Origin: Rhyacichthys aspro
Taxonomy: Eukaryota > Chordata > Actinopteri > Gobiiformes > Rhyacichthyidae
Direction: 5' to 3'
NCBI GenBank assembly: GCA_036850595.1
Contig: CM072161.1
Location: 16,077,812 to 16,141,811, forward strand
Length of the DNA stretch: 64,000 nucleotides
Shown in pieces: positions 1-13,493 of the stretch. Position 1 is the first letter of the stretch; every line of letters begins with the position of its first letter. Made by a program: the position numbers and the translations under genes. The notes under the pieces are model-generated. The model ran no database searches. It was given only the letters and a program-made list of their open reading frames with translations, and was not told the origin of the DNA.

Positions 1-870
1 AAAATATGAAAATGATGAATCAAAAACAATTTACTTAAAAAAAAAAAAAAACTTCAAAAATAATGTGGCAGCTATTCAAATTTAAAAACCGAAAAAGCTT
101 TTAAAGTGTAATTAATGTCCTGTACATTGTTTCTTTGCAGAGTTTAATAAAGTATCTCCTCCCACTCAACCCACTCAAAACCAAACCATCTCAAACTAAA
201 CCTGAACTGATCTGGATCTAAACCTAAACCGGCTTCGAGCAACAGGCCTCAAGGATGAAATGGTGGAAATAATCAACTCAGCTCAAACCTTGTACAAATT
301 TCCTTATTCTTTATGAGTTTAATGTTTTATTGTGCTTTGTTAAATTCTGTTGCCAGGCAGAAATCCCTCAGAGATGCACAAGTCCCATGTGAACCTGTCT
401 CAACAACACAACTCTCTTAGATCAGACACAAACTAGGAATGTCCTGGGACCACAGCATGTGTGTACTCATCAATACCGAGTACTTATATGAGTACTTGAT
501 AATGATGAATTTACAGATTTCATAATAAGGATGATTTTTCAGATGTTTTATCAGTGAATCTGAGCCTCTACCAGAGAGTACAAGTATCAATGTCTGGACA
601 ATAGAGAAACAATGATTATAGTGATATTCCTAATGAGAAAACAATAATTGAACTAGAGTATTGCAGGTATTATTCAACACAGTAGGTTTTACTGTGGATT
701 AAGTAAATTGACTTGAGAGGCCTCTATTCAGATGCTGCTATGTTCGATTAAGTATAAAGTATGTGAAGCATCATGTAAGAAGTTTATTTTGATCAAGTCA
801 AGCTCTACCTGTAATACTTCTGTTGTTTATTCTGACGTAGTGTTATTAAACAAGTCTTTTGGGTGTTTAC
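1..870. other. Probable slc13a2 intron, no exon recognised
   Basis: The donor following the last visible slc13a2 exon lies at 870-865. The expected next exon (the second SNT-type motif region) was not found in this stretch, so it should be intronic. It is AT-rich with an A-run near 41-50. I see no RNA gene or clear mobile element. Confidence 0.5.
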
Positions 871-3800
871 CTCGCTGCCTTTGGCCAGAGCGAAGCCTCC
901 TCCCAGCAGCAGGATGATGTTCCAGGGCATTCGCTCGTGCACCGCTTCCCAACTGAGCAGCGCAGGAGGAGCCTTTACCAACTTCCCTGTGGGACACAAA
1001 GCAATAATTAGTTTGCCATGTCCACCGGGTACTTCTCACTCAAAGGTCAGGCCCAAAAGAAATCCTCCTTTGGATCAACATCACAGGGCTTTTACAGTGA
1101 AAGGGATTTTCCTTTATGACACTTGTGGGATTAAAATAATACGCACCAGCATCATTGAAACCATAACCGTTACAGCGGGGCATCTGGGACGGGATGACGA
1201 AGAACAGCGTCGAGACTAAAATAGCGACTGTTCCGTCCGACACAAACCTGAGGGACAGAAAGACAACCTGTGAGGATTAAACGTAGATAACTCCAGTTCA
1301 TGTACTCAAATATTTAAATAAATCACTGTTATGAAGCACAACCCTCATTTATCCACATTTATTTCATTTCAAAAGCTCATTTTATCATCATCTGGCAATT
1401 TGAGGTTTTTATTCAACCCATAAACAAATGTTACCACTTTCTGATGACGTTTAACCTTTTTTAGCCTTTTAAAATTACTGATCTGTTGGCCTCAGAGGAG
1501 ACTTTTATTGTATATGTTGTTGAGTGACAGGGGAAACCACAGCGCCCAGAGGAAGCATACGCAGACACGAGGGCTCCACAGTGAGAGCTCTGTCCTGGGG
1601 CAAGATCTCATTGCAAAGAGGAAGGACTGTAAACATTTCCATCATGTTGCTCCTTAAAAACTAAAGCAGTATTAGAAGAGATAAACGAGTACATGAGTAC
1701 TGATACTGCTGAGTACCAATATTGATATATGGACAACTTTGGACACATTTAGTGATTCATAGCGGGCTTCACAAGGAGGAGTTACAAGAAAAGTTATTAA
1801 CAATTAAAGAAATACACAATACATTTGACCCTTGGAATAATTCTCAATATGTGGTTAAACTGGTTTGAATATGAATAAGAATATGTACATCTAACACTGA
1901 TTGTGCCATTTCAAAACTATTTTTAGAGCCGTGGAGATGAAATGAAAAAAATAAATATGGCTCTAGTTTCTTAATACATGGGAACGACACAAACGTGAGG
2001 CCACAATTTAAGTTTTACATGGCCTTATTATAACTGACTCGTGGGAACAACAAAATAACCCCATTCAACAGAGACTATCTGTAATCAAGCATGACTTTAT
2101 GTTGGGAATAAACAACAGAGATATTTTTACAGCACTTGCTTTGGGATTGTCTTGGGATTGTTATTTTTTTATATTGTCGTTCCCATTATTATATAATTAT
2201 CATGTGGCCATCTAGAAATTACCTTGAGGCCTCATATTATTATTTCCTCATGTCCATATATTACATAATATTGTAGCCTCAAAGTCAGTTTAATGGTTGA
2301 CAAGATGAAAAAGAAGAAGAAGAACCATTTTTCACTGACACTTGGCCCATTAGATACGTATGGAGCTAAATGAACTAAACTAAAATAAAAATGTACATGT
2401 GTGAGGTTTGCTTGGCCTAAAATGAAATATTACTGTTACTCACGCCCCGTTCTGGTTGAAGAGCACTGTGGCCCAGCCTGGTATGAAGCCCGGCTCTCTG
2501 GTGAACCACATCAGCACCAGCAGGACAAAGATCACGAGCACCGCAATCTCAGCGAACGACATGCGTCCCAGTTTTCTGTACTCGTCCCTCATCACGGCGT
2601 ACGCCTCGCGGTCTCTGTCGTTTTTCTCCCCACAGCCGAACGTCTTCTTCAGGCTGACGAAGGAAAAACACGTGAGATACGATGTACAGAAGATTACAGA
2701 AAACAACTGGGAGAGGTGGTCTTACTTGAAGCCGAGGAACATACACTGCAGCCACATCCAAGATAAGATGAGCATCAGGACCATATTCGGGAAAGCAAAG
2801 CCAAACCAACTCGCAAAGTTGATAATGCCACCGTTGTTTGGAAAAAGTCTTTGTAGATGATATAAAGAAAGCAAACAGTGTGAAAACAAAATGAGATGTT
2901 GAACTCAGGGTATTAAAGCTTCTGTTTGGATGTGTATTGTTTCTTACGAGTCCATTTGCCCCTGGAGGATGAGGTTGGGGGTGGTGCCGGTCAGTGTGGC
3001 TGTGCCCCCGATGCTCGCAGAGTAACACACGCTCAGGCTCATGCCTTTGGTCAACAGATCGTACCTAGCCTCTCTTGCTTTGTTCCTCAACTCCTGCTGT
3101 GCTCTTCTTTCTTGTTCATCTGAAAGACAAGAGCAAGGCTTTACAAATTTATCACATTCAGCTAAAATGAAGTTCCTGTTACTCACTGTGCTTCTCTTCT
3201 TCCTGAATCACATCCAGCTGTTTCTTCTGCGTGACGACCCCATTACTTTGAGTCTCTTCGAGCTCAAACGCAGCATTGTCCTCCGCGGTGATGTGATGGT
3301 CCTGCTCGTCGGCTCGGGCCTCTGTGACTCTGAGCTGCTGCAGGACGGCGTGAGAGATGGGCAGCATCATGGCCGTGGTGGCCGTGTTACTGATCCACAT
3401 AGACAGGAAGGACGAGACCGCCATGAAGCCTATCATCAACCTGAGAGGGGAATAGAAGCAGGGAAGATGATGGAGAAACATGAAAACAGAGAACCAACTG
3501 TCCTGTACATCCTGCTTTTAATGCAAAAATAATCTATAATCAGAATGGTCACTGATCAGACAAATTGTTTCATATAATTGTGTTAATGCAAGGACTTTTG
3601 TTGCAGGCGTCTTACAGCGAAGGACGAACCCCAACCAGCAGCAGAACTCTGAGCGCGATGCGTTTATGGAGGTTCCACTGCTCCACGGCTATAGCCACCA
3701 ACAGGCCGCCGATGAACAGCATGTTAGAGTCCTTCAGATACTCAATACTCACCTGAGACAGATCACACAGTCAGCACATAAATGCCATGAGGAAATAAGA

Positions 3801-5116
3801 AAATGGGAACTACTACAGTAAATGTTATGAGCATAGCATGCCACAGAGATACTAGGAACAGTTCGAACATTTAAACACTTCACGGAAACAAAAGGAACCC
3901 TCTGTGCCAAAGGTAATATAAAATCTACTTTGTTTTACAACCAATAAAAGTAAAATGCTAATCAGCAAATCTGTTTGTGCTTGTAAATCATTCCAAAGAC
4001 ACTGGCTGATCTAAATGTATTAAATTTATTGAACAATGGTACCTCTCCCGCCTTCAGGATGCCCATCATGGGAAAGAGGACGACAGGCAGCAGAGCGGTG
4101 ATGGCCAGAGGCATGCACTCTGTGCACCAGTACAGAGCCATAAGGATGATGGCATAGCCACACCGGGACTCCTGTAAACAAATACAAACACAAAGCTTTA
4201 ATTAATGAACAGCATCAAATCCATATTTGGAGGAAAACATGAAAGTTGTGTGTTTCATTGAAAATAAAAAGAGATGTTCAAAGACAGCAGTGAAGATAAG
4301 ATAGTGTGGACAGACAAAGAAGTTCAAAGAGACACAGTCTTACAGAAAAGTACATAAATCAGCTTTTAAGTCATTTGTCTTATCTTCAGCTTTACTTTAG
4401 AGGCAATAAGACTTTACAGCTGCCGATAGCAGCAATCCTTGATCATAAAACAAACATTTTGTCATGCTGTTGTTTCTGCAGATATCTTTTTATGAGCTGT
4501 CAGAGAAAGACTTAATAAGATTATGTAATAATGTTTACTAGAGGGCTCACTCAGTGGTTTAATAACATTATTATAAACCTGCCTGTCAACAGGGTTTTCT
4601 TCAAAGTCCAGTTTCATAAATAATGCCCTCGTTCATGAAACATAACTCTACAGTTTCCTAAACATTATGTGACGTTTTTGTTGCTCTTTCTGTTTGGGCT
4701 TCAGTGTCTGCGGTAACAGTAAGACCTTAATACGTCATGTTTTCTTTTTTCTACTGCCAAATTTTGACGTGAAAGCAATAAATGTTGTGGCATTCCTTGT
4801 GCCTGATATATGCTCTTTTTTCTCAATATAAATGGAAAAGCTGTCATTACATCACAGAGTATCTTTTTCCACAATTTAAAATCCCAGTATCATGCAGCTC
4901 TATTTGTAAAGGAGAGGTGTGCCATACATTCAGGGTGATGCTTTGTTGTTTTGTTTCACTAGAGTCACTAAATTGATGTAAATTATATTCAGCTGTGGTG
5001 CTCTTTGTGTAAACACTCACCGTTCCTGGGACGACCAGGGGCAGAGGGAGCAGCAGGATCGGTGTCAGGATAATGATGAAGTAGTTTCTGTGGTACCAAA
5101 ACCATTTGGGATCCAT
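871..5116 (-). CDS. slc13a2: Sodium/dicarboxylate cotransporter, SLC13 family (5' nine coding exons; C-terminus outside window)
   Basis: Encodes a multi-pass plasma-membrane transporter that moves di- and tricarboxylates such as succinate and citrate with sodium. Nine coding exons join in phase on the minus strand: 5116-5021, 4171-4043, 3752-3616, 3440-3187, 3119-2948, 2848-2726, 2653-2444, 1247-1147, 986-871. The start is ATG at 5116, opening with MDPKWFWYHRNY and a first membrane segment rich in L, P and V. Exon 4 carries the first family SNT motif (ISNTATTAMM), followed by a long charged cytoplasmic loop; exon 5 carries the Na/substrate signature (SIGGTATLTGTTPN). Exon 9 ends in phase 0 after ALAKGSE, about two thirds into the usual protein, so the second SNT-type motif and remaining exons must lie left of base 1. 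SLC13A3 and SLC13A5 are close relatives; the adjacent vtn and sebox match the human SLC13A2-VTN-SEBOX neighbourhood, which favours slc13a2. Family call is very secure, paralogue moderately so. Confidence 0.93.
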
Positions 5117-7988
5117 GGCAAACAGTGAGGTGCTGTCCCAAAACCTGAGGTAACTCAAAAAATGTCAAAAGGTTGAAAACAAGTGTTGAATAATAATCAA
5201 AGGTAAAAAATAACTTGAAAGCAGAAGCAGAAGTAAATCTTAAACAGAGGCCTCTGCTGAGAACAAGCAAAGGAAAAGGACTGTAATAGCTGCAATTTAC
5301 TGTTTATATCTGAGACAGCAAATCAAATATTAACCCAACAGCGAAAGATCACAATCCTTGACAAAGGACAGATGAAACGATTGGGAAACAGAGAAAGGCA
5401 GTAAACGAGGAAGTGCTGAGGTCTTTAACAGGACCATAAACACAAGACTCTACTTCACTCAAAAACAATGAACAGTTCCAACAAAAAGGTATCTGGACAT
5501 ACAGGCCAAAATTCAGACTGTTACAGAAAAAAATGTATGGTGCAGCTGACAGTCACACTTTTTTAATAAGCAGTTGCCTTTGTGAACCCTGGATTGTTAA
5601 AAGTATTATTAGAAAAGTAACACACTGTTCTTCAGGCTGTACGTCATTTTATTAAAAAACAAATACATGTAAAGAAGGAAAACTATTCTAACACTATTAT
5701 TAGTCCAGAGGAAACAACCCTGCTGCTCAGTATCTCACATCCTTCGTTTCTACAGCCTGTGAACAACTACGGTAGCCCTGCAGGGTCATGAACAAAAACA
5801 GTTGAAATAGATTTGATTGACATGATAGAGGTTCACTTAATTCACCTTTCGTTTGTCTTTTCGTTGTTTGCCATAAATATTTATTTTCGAAAAGAAGCAA
5901 ATGCAAAAAGTGTTACTTCAAGAGGATTATACACATTATACATTTGACTGATGTGCTCCATTTTGTTCTACTATACACTACAACCATTTAGACAGAGCTC
6001 CGGTGGTTTAGACAAAAAAATAGCACCCATTAGATTTATCCAACTGGGCATGAGTTTGCAAAATGTTCTCATTAATTATGTAATGATAAGTAATAATTGG
6101 TTATGATTACACTAATAACAGCTGGAATAAAGCCATAAAACACTTACATTCAATAAAAAGGGCTACAATGTACAGTTAACAGCCTGATATGTTCATGTGT
6201 AACATTTCTCCACCAAAGTCCATTAATCCTACATTACTGCAAATAATAAACAGTAGATATTAGTTTTCCATGGTGATAAGCTCTGACTATTGTCTTTACA
6301 TGAGAGAAAACAGCTTTTGCACTACCAGCTTTGTAGTATTTTTCCACATTCATAAAAAGTTGTTGCTCCACACGGTACATATTTTATGACCGCCCCGGCA
6401 GACTGTGTGTTATTATCCGTCTACGGCGTGAGCTCAAAGGTTCGACGTCTGAGTGCAGGGACTTACTCCTCCACAAAAGGGCAGCTGGTTGTTTATTGAC
6501 TACTTTAACATTTAGAGGTGAATATGAATTTGACAAACACTTAAGAGATTTAACCCTCAGTGTATCTGTCTATGAAATTTTTAGTGAAATGAATCAGCTT
6601 CCTTTTAAACCACGTGACGTATTGTACCATTGAGAAGTGCACTTTTACCTTTACAGTTAAAGCCAGTCATTATTTATTATTATTTTATTAGTTTTAATAA
6701 GACTTTTACACAACTCTATGATGACCCAGCACAGTCTAAAGTACACCAAAATAATTAGTCTCTATCTTTTATTGAGAAACACAGAGGTCTACCTTATGTT
6801 ACCACACTCATTCATTTGAAGGTTGTGTCAAAGTTCTCTCTGTGTGCTTCTGTAAAACACCCAAAGATCAATGTGTGATAAAAGATAAAAGCAGGTTGTA
6901 AATTTGGCTGATGAGGAAGCAGTGAAGCCAGTTTAACTCACAGACCAGTTGTTTACAGGCTCCAGTTTTCCTCCTGGTGGTGATCGCCTGGTTTTACCTC
7001 CAGGGCCTGTCCATGGTGCTGAACTCGATCGCTCAGTCGATTTGTGTTAAAATCCAAAACAACAAACCTGCTGAAGCATTGATTATGTAAAACTACATTA
7101 GCGCTACATTCTATTGTAGGTTATTGCAGTGCCACTGAATGAAGTCATCTTATTTGCTTCATGGTCGTTTATTAAATAAGGATCAATAGAGGAAAACAGA
7201 GTTACACAATGTTTGAACTCAGAGATCAGCTCAGTCCAGGTCATTCAAATACACCGTGTATGAGCTATTTGTCTGTTTCTGTTAGTATTTTGTCTTTTAT
7301 ATTTGTCAAATTGGTATTTGGCTTGTTGTATGTTATCGTACTTTTGATAGAAATTCTTTGAGTGTAAGTATGTTTAGCACTTTAGATCATGTTAGTATTT
7401 TAAATATTTTTATTAATGCCTAAAGACCCTTTTTGTGATTGTAAACAACAGCTGCGTGCACATCTTGGTGCATTCAGTTACACCGCAATCATTAGCATTA
7501 GCCACCTACAATTGCAAATTGCAATTTGATCTTATTTATTTATATACTTATATGATTGTTTATTAGATAAGCCTTACACAATGTTAGAACTCATTTTTGT
7601 TATGGGTTGCTATAGACACAAAAGTTATTATATAGTTTACCTGGGCCTGACTGTAAAACATTTCTACATCGTCAAACCCAACACACTCATACCTGTCAGT
7701 GCTGCCACATCATTGGTTACAGCACCATCCGGTTCAGACACGGATACTTTGCTTGTAACAGTTCAAGATGGATTTTTGTGAGTTTGTAAACTCCTAAATC
7801 TTGCGAGAAACACTGGTGTTTCAGTAGAACATGTACCACATAACATTATATAACATCACTTTTCTTCTTTGTTGACTAGTCCTACAAAAAACACTGTATA
7901 GTTTAAATAAACTATATCTGATACTATTACCGTGACATTTTGGGATGACTGGATTATCTGGGACAGACGGGACAGAGATCACCCCTCA
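5117..7988. other. slc13a2-vtn intergenic region, divergently flanked
   Basis: This lies between the start of slc13a2 (minus) and the vtn promoter (plus), so it should hold both 5' regulatory regions and any noncoding first exon of slc13a2. It is mostly AT-rich and unremarkable. The exception is a short GC-richer open block at about 6922-7090, reported as a finding. No transposon ends or tandem arrays were recognised. Confidence 0.45.
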
Positions 7989-8002
7989 GATTAATGATTA
8001 TC
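7989..8002 (+). promoter_or_regulatory. Possible HNF1-like palindromic site upstream of vtn
   Basis: The bases GATTAATGATTATC form an imperfect palindrome; 7990-8002 match 11 of 13 positions of the HNF1 consensus GTTAATNATTAAC. It lies about 200 bp upstream of the vitronectin start codon. Vitronectin is a liver plasma protein in vertebrates, so a hepatocyte factor site would fit, but single matches of this kind also arise by chance in AT-rich DNA. Confidence 0.3.
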
Positions 8003-8197
8003 ACAGAGTGTTGTCCAATCAGTAAAGCAGACGCCTCGGGGTCAGTGCCTTTTCAAAATTATCTATTGATATTCTGCACACAGCACTGAGCCCCAAAGTG
8101 GGCCGCTCTCAGACGGTTGTTTACGGGAACAAACAGAGAAGGGCACAGACACAGGAGGATACACTTTTTAAAGCTGTGGGATATTTTCCTAAACAAA

Positions 8198-11100
8198 ATG
8201 AAGCCTACAGTGGTTCTGTTAGGGGTCGTCCTGCTGTTTCAGAATAGTTTTGCTGCAGAAGGTGAGTTTTTTAAATCCTAATGTTTTGGGTCTGGGTATG
8301 ACTAAAATAAACTGAATTATTTAGTATTACTTCACATCAGGCAATGTTTGTTTATTAAATGTGTAGAAAAAGTCCTAATGAGGAAAAAAACATGATAAAT
8401 CTCTGAAAAATTGCTACATGGATGAAATTATTTGGCCACTCCAAGGTATCTATTGAAACTAAAATGATAATATGTTTTAACTATTTTTTATTTATTTGCC
8501 TCTAGAACAAAATGCCTTCTCCAGCTTTATTACAACATCTGCCCAGTAAACATATTAAGTTTATTGTCAGCTGTCATGTCATCAAAATCTACTTAAACTG
8601 CATTTACACATTAATAAACTGTGGTACTACACAGATTTAATATTACTGGAAAAAGAGGAACAACATTATGTAAGTGTTTATGCAACAGGGCTTCTACCCT
8701 TAAACAAACAAACTGTATTTTCCCAGAATCCTGTGCGAATCGCTGCGGCTCCTTTGACCCTAAGATGAAATGCCAGTGTGACTCGATGTGCATTTACTAC
8801 GGGAGCTGCTGCCCGGACTTTGACACCATTTGCCCCAAAAAAGGTCAACAATATATTACAACATACTATTTTTTTTTATTTCACTCTGAAATCTTAACAT
8901 GACAATCTGTTTCTGTCCCAGTTGCTCGAGGGGATACTTTTGCTGACACTGAGGATGTGACGGACATAATGACAACAGTCAGCGATGCACCCACTACTCT
9001 GAAGCCGACTTTCAATTCAGTTACCCCGCCCCCCACTGCTGCCCCTGAACCAGTGGTTGTCCCGGCACAAGGTCCCACTGAGGCTACAGACCTCAACACA
9101 GCGCCCTGCAGCGGTCGGCCTTTCGACGCTTTCCTTCAGCTCAAGAATGGGTCGATCTATGCGTTCAGAGGTAAGACTCTAGATCCAAAATATAACTGTA
9201 CGACTCATGCACTGCACACAACAGTAGCACAAAATAAAGATTAAGTCATACTAGACAAACTGCAGGATAAAAAATGAAAACAGCACTTAACTGTAACAAA
9301 ACAGACTGCATTTCTACACTGTACTTACTCCCTTTGAAATCAATGGTAGCCCTGCAGGGACATTCTGTTGTGCATGAACAAATCTTGTAAAAAGAAAAAA
9401 GAATAGGGTTAGGGTTAGGTTAAGTTTGTTAATAATGTCCTGAACCTTTATCCAAAATTGTGTGTTCAAAAAAGAGTTAAAAAAAGGTAGTTAAATTTGC
9501 AGCAGTTTAAAAAGAACAAGTTGGTTAAGTGTATGTTGAAACTGCTAAATGCACACATAAATAAATAATTCAATAAATAAATAACTTTGTATCGTCTATA
9601 TAGTCAACCCCGACTCACCCGAGTTTCTGAGCTGTTGTTCTGACTCGAGCAGGCGTTCGTGTGTATTTGTCATCTCAGAAAAACATTTGCGCCACGTGTT
9701 TGTCCATTTTGAGCAGTTGTAGGAACAGAAACTAATGAAACTAATGGCCACTTCCTCTAAGGATCCTTATCATTGATTCACTTTTAATACACTGTTAAGA
9801 ACATAGTCTTGACTGTTGTGTTCCTTTGGTTCAAATGTATACGACAACATTTTACACAGGCACCTTTAACAAACACCTATAATTTGTCACAAGAAGCATC
9901 AAGTAAATACCACACAATAACCTTTGAATAAATGTCACAATGGACATTTTCCTATTAACATTGCCTTTCTGCCTGCTTCCTCTTTAGGTGAATATTTCTT
10001 TGAGCTGGATGAAAAGTCAGTGCTTCCTGGTTACCCCAAATTAATCGAGGACGTTTGGGGGATTCCTGGTCCCATTGACGCAGCATTTACACGTATAAAC
10101 TGTCAGGGGAAAAGCTACATTTTTAAGGTATGAACAATAATTCTAAATCACTTCTAAAAACACACTTTTTCTCATTGGCTTTATACACTGTTGTATTATC
10201 CTTTGATTATTTTTACTCCTGTCTTAAGAGCCTATGTGCTTTAAATGTAAGATATTTGTATTTATTTTAAGTTTTTTATTTCATTTTGATCTGTGCTTTA
10301 TGTCTTTTGTTGTTAATTGTGAGTTTTACATTGACTATAAAGACCCTTATAAATAAAGTTGGTATGTATAAACATGCTGTATATCACATATCAAACTCAA
10401 GGCCCTGGGGCCAAATGCGGCCCTTTCCAATGTTTTATTTGGCCCTTCAATACATTTAGAAAGAAATATTTTAGGCACTAGGTTTTATTCATTTAATTTG
10501 TTTTGAACACGTTTTAGATGGATTTGATTTTTGCTACAAAGATAAATAAAATCTGTTCAACTCCAACTAAAACCTGTTGAAATCTGACTAAAACCTGTTC
10601 AAATCCAACTGAAACCAGTTTCCATAAAGGGAGGAAATGATTGTTTATGTGATAACTTTTGTAAGACTTAAATGAAGATGAAATCTCACATTGCCACTTT
10701 GACACCACTGCTGTATATGATCCGTGTCCTCACCTCTTTGTATTTCGTCTCAGGGAAACAAGTACTGGAGGTTTGAAGGGGACGTCTTGGATGAGGACTA
10801 TCCGCGGGACATTTCAGTCGGTTTTGACGAGATACCAAGTGACATTGACGCTGCTTTTGCCATTCCAGCGCCGAGTCACCGGGGAAAAGAGAAGGCTTAC
10901 TTTTTCAAAGGTATTTTACAGTGCTTTTGTAGTATTTCTTTAGCCATGGGTCCTGTAAGTGCAAACAAATAAAGAAGTTACACAAAGGCAGTCAAAAAAA
11001 GGGCTAAAATCCGTCAAAGCCAAGAGTGAAAGACCCTAAAATACACCAAGTTATTTTACCATTGCATTTTGCAGCTCAAATGTCCACTGACAACACAACT

Positions 11101-12202
11101 AACCTTCTTAAGACACATCCTTAAGGCTAATGTAGAGTAAAACACAGCTCACCATTGTTTAAACCTGTGAATGTACACACAGCCTATTTACTGAGTTCTT
11201 GCTTCTGATTGGACAGAAGTGAACAGGATACATTTTTCTTCCGTTTGATGGAATAACAGAGTAGGACAACCATGTTACTGACTACTCTATAACAGTGATA
11301 TTTAATTGAAAAAAGAGCTATTTGAAGTGTATTTTATCATTAATATAATCACTTCTCGATTAACTGTATCAGACATCAATTCTGGTATGTTTTCGGTAAA
11401 AGTTTTGAGATTATTTTGTGTCTTCAGATGACAGTTATTACCAGTATGAGTTCAAGCACCAGCCTTCTCACGAGGAGTGTGTTGAAATGACCCGGTCCTC
11501 TCCATCTGTGCTGTTCACTCGCTACGTTGACCTTTTCTGTGATCAAACATTCGAGGACCTGTTCAGAGACTTCTTCACGCCTTCAAGTAAGACTCAAACA
11601 CTTTTTTTAAATTATTCTTACGATGTTGAGCTAAAACGTCTTTCTTTCTGTTTATTCAGTCAGCAGTCAGTCCACAGGCCCGCGCCTCATCAGCAGAGAC
11701 TGGATGGGGTTGAGTTATCCTGTAGATGCAGCGATGGTGGGACGTGTCAAACTAACTCCTAAACCTACGCCGACCCCTGCCAAACGACACAGCACCAAAA
11801 GAAGGAGGCCCAGCAAAAAGCGTGGCTCAAGAAGAAGTCGCTACGTGTTTTTTGAAGACATTTATGATGATCTCTTTGACTACAGTGACTATAATGATTA
11901 CGTCGATACCACGAGCACTAGAAACACACAGCAGCAACCGCAACAGTTCAGGACCACCCCGGTTCAAAGTGTGTACTTCTTCAAAAAAGGTAAGGCTGAC
12001 CATTTACAGAGTGGACTTTCTTCATTCACATTTATTTATCCCTTAACATATGTTTGTTTCTGTTTCAGATAAATACTACAGGGTCGACCTAAAGAGGAAA
12101 CGTGTGGACAGCGTACTTCCTCCTTACCCACGATCCATTAAAAAATACTGGCTCGGGTGCGAAAGTGAAGAGAAACCTGATAATACACGAGCAGAGAAAT
12201 AA
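8198..12202 (+). CDS. vtn: Vitronectin (somatomedin B, RGD, hemopexin repeats)
   Basis: Secreted adhesive glycoprotein of plasma and matrix that binds integrins, PAI-1 and heparin. Eight exons join in phase: 8198-8261, 8727-8843, 8922-9170, 9988-10127, 10754-10910, 11428-11586, 11660-11989, 12069-12202, giving 449 residues. Residues 1-20 are a signal peptide. Residues 22-60 are a somatomedin B domain with all eight cysteines. An RGD integrin motif follows at residues 63-65 (8927-8935), almost the same position as in human. A Thr/Pro-rich linker precedes hemopexin-like repeats from about residue 115 to the end. Exon 7 inserts a strongly basic segment (about 337-356, many K/R), matching the expected heparin-binding region, immediately followed by an acidic tyrosine cluster (about 362-378). 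A polyadenylation signal lies at 12392-12397. Teleosts may carry two copies (vtna, vtnb); I cannot say which this is. Confidence 0.96.
9401..9423 (+). repeat. Two-copy telomere-like GGGTTA tract
   Basis: A short GGGTTAGGGTTAGG tract lies in vtn intron 3. Two units are too few to infer a fused telomere; such short tracts are common in fish genomes. Confidence 0.4.
10385..10710 (-). mobile_element. Non-autonomous hAT-type element in vtn intron 4
   Basis: About 326 bp bounded by a perfect 8-bp direct duplication, CTGTATAT, at 10377-10384 and 10711-10718, the target-site length typical of hAT elements. Ends are imperfect inverted repeats (right end, read on the minus strand, starts CAGTGGTGTCAAAG; left end contains TCAAACTCAAGG). 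It encodes nothing. Inside, on the minus strand, are a few degenerate copies of a 21-bp unit. The same family recurs in the opposite orientation in the last tpst1 intron (51854-52469). Confidence 0.75.
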
Positions 12203-12391
12203 TGGCAAATAGACAGTAACTTTCAGTATACAGAGTATTCAGAGTAAAAGTACACCTTGCTTAGGATCAGACTTGTCAGACCACACATACCACTTAAAAT
12301 CTGTTATGTAGTTGTTAAAGTTATTAGTTCAGTATATTATCAGACTGTTATTATCTGACTAGTTTTGTATAGACTGACATTCTGCCTGCTA

Positions 12392-12397
12392 AATAAA
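12392..12397 (+). terminator. vtn: vtn polyadenylation signal
   Basis: An AATAAA hexamer about 190 bp after the vitronectin stop codon, the first canonical signal downstream. Confidence 0.65.
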
Positions 12398-13304
<907 letters not shown>

Positions 13305-13352
13305 CTAGAGGTTATGAAGGAACATTCACAGCAAGTGAGATACAAAATTCAT

Positions 13353-13358
13353 TTTATT
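13353..13358 (-). terminator. sebox: sebox polyadenylation signal
   Basis: The minus strand carries AATAAA about 136 bp beyond the sebox stop codon, just before the tRNA gene. Confidence 0.55.
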
Positions 13359-13493
13359 TTGAATTTCTTGTGCAAATAACAATATCTGACTATACATTGT
13401 AATAAAATGTGAGACTATAGCTTGCCCCACTATAAATACTCTGATATAACTAAAGCTTATTTACAATAGTTTATACATTTGTTATATTATGAT

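Noticed and set aside
2401..3532. Several plus-strand open frames over slc13a2
   Set aside because: They are antisense shadows of the transporter exons, which have matching phases, splice sites and family motifs.
9401..9423. Interstitial telomere
   Set aside because: Just two GGGTTA units; expected by chance or slippage.
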